DNA from: Elmis aenea
Taxonomy: Eukaryota; Arthropoda; Insecta; Coleoptera; Elmidae
Reading direction: 5' to 3'
NCBI GenBank assembly: GCA_947652605.1
Contig: OX393576.1
Span: 64,890,966-64,954,965 of the forward strand
DNA: 64,000 bases
The translations under genes and the position numbers were made by a program. Every line of letters starts with the position of its first letter. Within the stretch, counting starts at the first letter, position 1. Below are positions 41,501-47,500 of the stretch, piece by piece. The notes below the pieces were generated by a model that made no database searches, was not told where the DNA came from, and saw only the letters and a list, made by a program, of their open reading frames with translations.

Positions 41501-44500
41501 ATTTTTTTCAAAAAAATTATCAAAATTATCCTTATACGGAATAGGACAATAATATTAAAATTCAAACAATTTTAATTTCTTTATTTATATACGGCTATTG
41601 ACTGCATGCTAATACAAAGTATTTTTTTATTTATTCACACTGATAGAATATAAAAATCGACATAAAAACTGCTTTACAGCCTAATTATCTAAATTGGTGC
41701 TTCTTTTAATTAAATACTTGCGCTTGCGCATTACATTGGAGTAGATTTAATTAAGTAAAGTGCATTGCAACTTACCTTAAGTTATGCTTGTAGCGAAACA
41801 TTTGAGTACGACTAGTTGCATAGCAAACAGTTAAGAAAAAGCCAGATTTAACAAACTTATGAATAGTAATACTAATTGACTGTATCAATTAATAGGAGAA
41901 CGATTTAGTGTACATATTTATTCTGCATAAACTTCGACGCAAAATCCGTTAGAAAGTTAATGATACTATATTAAATTTTTTAAGCAGGCTTAACTAGGTT
42001 TACGGGTAGGTAACATCAAACACATTTTTGAAGCTTACGAGTTTTTAAAAATTTTCCTGCAATACAAATCATTCCCGATACTTTTTAAACAAACGACGTC
42101 TATGATTTTTTAAACCTTCTCAATTTTATATCTGGTTCGTTTTCGGAACTAATTTTCAAAATTTACTTTACTTTTCGTATTTTTTACTGCAAGTTACCAT
42201 TGATAAAGGATAGTGTTTGTGGGAATATAAAAACACTGATTTTTTAAACCGACGGTTGTCTTAATTTTCATGTGAAATTTATTCCAAGGCAAATTACCAA
42301 AATTTTCGATAAGTTTGTTAAAAAATTACTGAAAAATAATATTAAGTAAATATAAATTTTTTTAAATTTCAAGGTACACATAATATTTATAAGCTACACA
42401 GTTAATTTTATTGCTTATCTTAACATTTTTGCTAAGGTTTTTTCTTGAATTATATTTATATCGAGAAAAATCAACAGGTCATTCAGATATTGAAAAAATG
42501 AGTATGACACGCAACAAATTTAAGAGGAACATTGCCTTGACATTTCACTAACATCAGAGATAAATCTGTTCCCAATTAAGTTGCTGATATTCACAAATCA
42601 CTTAAAAAAGTTTAAATTGCACATTAACTATTAATATGTTGTTTTTTAATAAAACATAATTTTGCAATCCTGTGTTACAATTTATGACCCAAATTGGAGC
42701 AATTTATTCAAAATTGCAGAAACTTAAACTGGTTAAGTATCATTCGTTAACGTTGTCGATATTACTTTTTTTAAACATTGTGGAGACATTATCGCAATAA
42801 ATAAACAAATTGCCTGCTCCCTTTCCCATACTCGAAACCTTTCTGTGAGAGTGTACTTGAACTATATTCCTTATTGCTACCACGAAAACTACTTAACTTT
42901 ATTCTCATATTCAAAAATTAGTGTTGCAACCACAATTATTTATGCATTTCTTAAAGAAAGCAATTACTTTGATAAAAATGTATGTTGTTAGACCCGAATA
43001 TGTGCTAGTTTATGAGTTGTTTCGTTAATTTTTTAACAACCTTATTAAAAATACACCTCTGCTATTGTCAGGTGTCGTGAATGTTGACCAACATTCGATA
43101 AACGAATTTGGCTGCAATAATGTAAACTTGCTCGTTTCGAAACGTTAATGAATTAAACTTGTCTTGTCGATATTTGAAAGTGACAATTTTTTTATTTTCT
43201 TACTTTTTGCTCACATTTATTGGCAGGTATACTTTTATTTGTTTGCTTATTTTAATAATTATAACAAGGACACTTTTTTTTAAATTTTATTTGGTATTTT
43301 TATTACAACTATACACATATAAATAATTAAAAGAACGAAAGATATAAAAAATAAAACAGGAGTTTAATAAACGTAAATTAACATAAAAATCATAAATAGA
43401 ATTTTAATGTACATCAAGCACACATGGTGTGAATCACTGAGTTAAATATACTTAATGGCCGTAATGAGCTTGTTGGACATATCCATAATCCTGATATCCT
43501 ACGGAGTGAACGGGTTCGTGATGTACAGGTACAGCATAAGGTACTTTAACTGGGTAAGGGATTGGTCTATCGACATGGACTGCTACAGGTTTTTCAACTT
43601 GATAGGGAACTGGTCTATCAACGATGATTTTGTATGGAACAGCGACGGGCCTTTCGACAGCATAGGGTACGGGTTTTTCGACTGGGTAGGGTGCAGGTAC
43701 TGGTACCTTTACGGCAACTGGGTATGGTCTTTCAACTGGTACTGCTACGGGTCTGTCTACGTGAACCTTGACTGGGTATGGTACTGGTCGGTCAACAGGT
43801 ACTGGTACATGCTTTTCAACATGAACGGGGTATGGTTGAGGTACATGAACTGGGTATGGTCTGTCAACTGGTACTTTAACTGGAACTGGTACGTTCTTGT
43901 AAACTGGGTATGGTTGAGGTACATGGACGGGTACATGGACTGGATAAGGTACTCTCTTTTCAACGGGGTAGGGTTGTGGAACTGGTACTTTTACAGGCAC
44001 ATGAATGTGTTTTTCAACAGGGTATGGCTGTGGTACCAAAACTTTTACGGGATATGGTCTATCAACTGGAACATGTACTGGTACATGGATGTGTTTTTCA
44101 ACTGGGTAGGGTTGTGGGACTGGTACTGGTACTTTTACTTCTACTCTGACTGGATAAGGTACATGTTTTTCAACAGGGTATGGTTGTGGTACTGGTACTT
44201 TTACAGGATAAGGCACATGTTTTTCAACAGGATATGGAATATGTCTTTCAACTGGGTATGGTACTGGGACGCCTTTGACCAGGGTGACAGTTTTTTCAAC
44301 ATGAGCGTGTTGTCCCAAGTCGATGACATGTCCTGCATAACCTCCATAACCTCCATAACCTCCATAACCTCCATAACCACCACCAAGTCCAATTCCACCA
44401 GCAGAGTATCCACCTAAGCCGATTCCACCTAAGGCGATTCCACCATCTAAACCGTGTCCACCTTGCCCAAGGAAATATCCGTTGTCGAATTCTCCACCAT

Positions 44501-47500
44501 ATCCGTAACCAATGCCCAATAGGCCGCGTTTGGTTTGTTTCTTGTCGGCATCATTTACTTTTTTTGTTTTCTTCTCCTCGGCCTCGGCGTTTATAGCCAC
44601 TGCAGCGAGGACTAAGAATGTTATACACAGCTGTAATAAAAAAAATCAAAACATAAAAACTCAGATTTTACAAACAGGCGAATTAAAATTATTGTGAAAG
44701 TGCATGAAATAAATTTTTTGATATTTCTAATTTATACGCAAATAACCACAAAGTGGTATAAAATTAAAACAATACACGGTAAAGTATACTGCATATAGCA
44801 AGATTTGCTTTAAACACAAACACTGTCGTCGTAATCCAAATCGAGCAATCACCACTGTTAACACTGAGGACTGAGCACTAAATAACACAAACACGAAAAC
44901 TCACCAAAGGCTTCATCGTCAGCAGTGTGAATTTTCTAAGAGTTCAACAACGGAACTGTTGGTTGTTGTCTGAATTTCAGCCACTTTTATACCTCCACCT
45001 TGCTTTCGCCGGGGATACAGAACCACCGCTGCACCACTTTGCACAAAATTCTTCTCCCGCCCGAAAGTCGCCCCGTTTCCATGATTAAGAAAGTAATTTT
45101 TCTGACATTCTCGCCAGGACACCGTAATTGGCGTCCTTTGCGTAATATGCTACTGATTACCTGCTAATTAACATCTACTTCACAAATAAAACAATCGATA
45201 ATTCTGTTCATAAACTTGATCAATATTCATGGTAACAATTATTAAAGGTCACGGGTGACTATGTAACAGTTGAATTAGTCTTAGTATTAGAACCTCTTGT
45301 TATTAATCTGCGAAGCAGAACGATGAAATTGTAATTGTAAATTGAAACATAACTCTAGATTTTTTTAACTGGCAAAAATATCTTTTAATACTGCTTATAG
45401 TGCCTAAGCTTCAAAATTAATATAAGCTTGTTCAATATTATTCAAGAAAAAACAGAATATAAGGCATTTTGATTTAACTAATTTATTTTTGTGGGCATTA
45501 TTTTTATTGATTCTTTTATATTTTTGTTCTAGGTTCTTTGTCAGTACAATACTGCAGTTCCAGATATACAGAGCTTTATGTCAAGCTGCTGGCCAATACG
45601 CCGTTGGAGATATAAATCGACCACTTCACAAGTGTGATATATACAGAAGCAAAGATGCAGGCCGTATTTTAAGGTAATGCACGGCAGTCCCATTTATATT
45701 AATTACATAAATGAAGAAATTCTGATCATACTAATTAATATTTTGTCGAAATTCCGTTTTACCGGAAGCGCGTTTTACGCCGGAACAAGTAGTGTTTCAC
45801 AACATATGCTAAGTTGCATAACTATAGTAATAAACAGATTCCTCCCTGTGAAGTAACATATCGACTCGTTGTGAAAGCTTCATGAGGTACATAGCACGTT
45901 CAATTTGAACAAGAGATCTAGTTTACTGGTCCAGCAAAGACCTTGCCTTGGTGTACCTCTCACTACTTCTTATATTATAACTATATCGACTTGCCGTTCG
46001 ATTACGTAGTTATTCGTGGCGTATCATTGTCAACAAAACTCAAGGATTTACTGTAAATGTACGACATGTTTTCACGAAATCATGCCTACTTTGAACAAAG
46101 AACTGCTTTAGAAAAATGTCTGGAAGGTAGTGTACGCTAATTTTGAAACGAGAATTGCAACTTTTGTATTTTTGAAATAGCTTATTTTTTTCAATATTAT
46201 AATCATTAACGAGAAACGTAAAGGTTTAATGATAAATTATTCACAGTATTTGTCATCAAGACAAACCGGATATTTAAACAATTCCTACCATTTTTACATG
46301 CTGACTATTTTGCTTACAGAAATATTTCCTTGAAATTTAAATTTTTGAACTGAAGGCGAATCAAACCATTTTTTTTACTTTTTCTAATTTAACACATTTT
46401 TAATTGTGAAATTTCGACCCACCGAAAAGTTCTGATAAGAAACCAACAGGGGCTCACTTTTCAGCCCCCTCTGAAGATGGGGTGGGAGATGATTAAAAAT
46501 ATTACTATGGGAAACCTTTTTATAAGTATAAAACATCTACCAAATATAATTCTCCTATATATATCGAAATTTGAGAAATAAAATAAAAACCGATCTCCTT
46601 TAGGGGGGTGTAGCTCCGAAAGGAGACGTCTAAGGAAGAAAAAATTAGATGAAAGACCCCCCTTAATTTTCAATAAGGAATCACCTCCCGAATGTTTTTA
46701 GAATACTTAAGAAACACCCTGTATACAAAGCAATATTTGAAAACATTTAAAATACTGGAAATTTCATCTTTTATCAGATTATAAAGCATGCGCCTTCTTG
46801 GAGCTAATTTGATTTGAAACGAATTTGTTTTTATGATTCTGGATATTTTTTTATTGTGTCTAGCTCAAATTTCTCGTAATTTTTTAAATTATAATTTAAA
46901 TATGAAGCAATTTATGGTCGGTGAATTGACGCAACTGATAGTTCATGAACTACTTTTAAACATCGAAATAAAATTCCTATAAAATAAGTTATAAGGTTGT
47001 CAGTTTTAAAGAAGGCTTGGTTTAAGTTCACAGTGAATCTGTTCTCCTTTACACAACTTTGAGATTAACCTTTTTACCTATACCGGTGTTAAATTCGTTG
47101 TGATATGACTCTAGGAAAGTCGCCGAGTCATAACACTGCAAGCTTGTCTAATCATTGTGATTTATATCGTTTACTTTAGACATATTTTGAGGGCCTCTCA
47201 AATTTTGCGCAAATACCTAACGACCGTGTACGTTATTGTTCTGCGTGAGATATCTATCACTTAATAATTTGCATATTAGGAAATTTTTCGTACAAAAGAA
47301 TTTAAAAATAAACGTTTTGTTATTGCACAACCGAAGATATAATCTAGATTGCAATCTATATTGTTAGCGAAGGTATATATTTAAACTTTATTATTTATTG
47401 CACGCAATTACCATTGTACCAAAGATGTCTCGTCTCAATTAGTAAAGTTTGAATAACTAAATTGGTCAAAACAAAACAGCGTTGTTACTCAAAGGCAATG

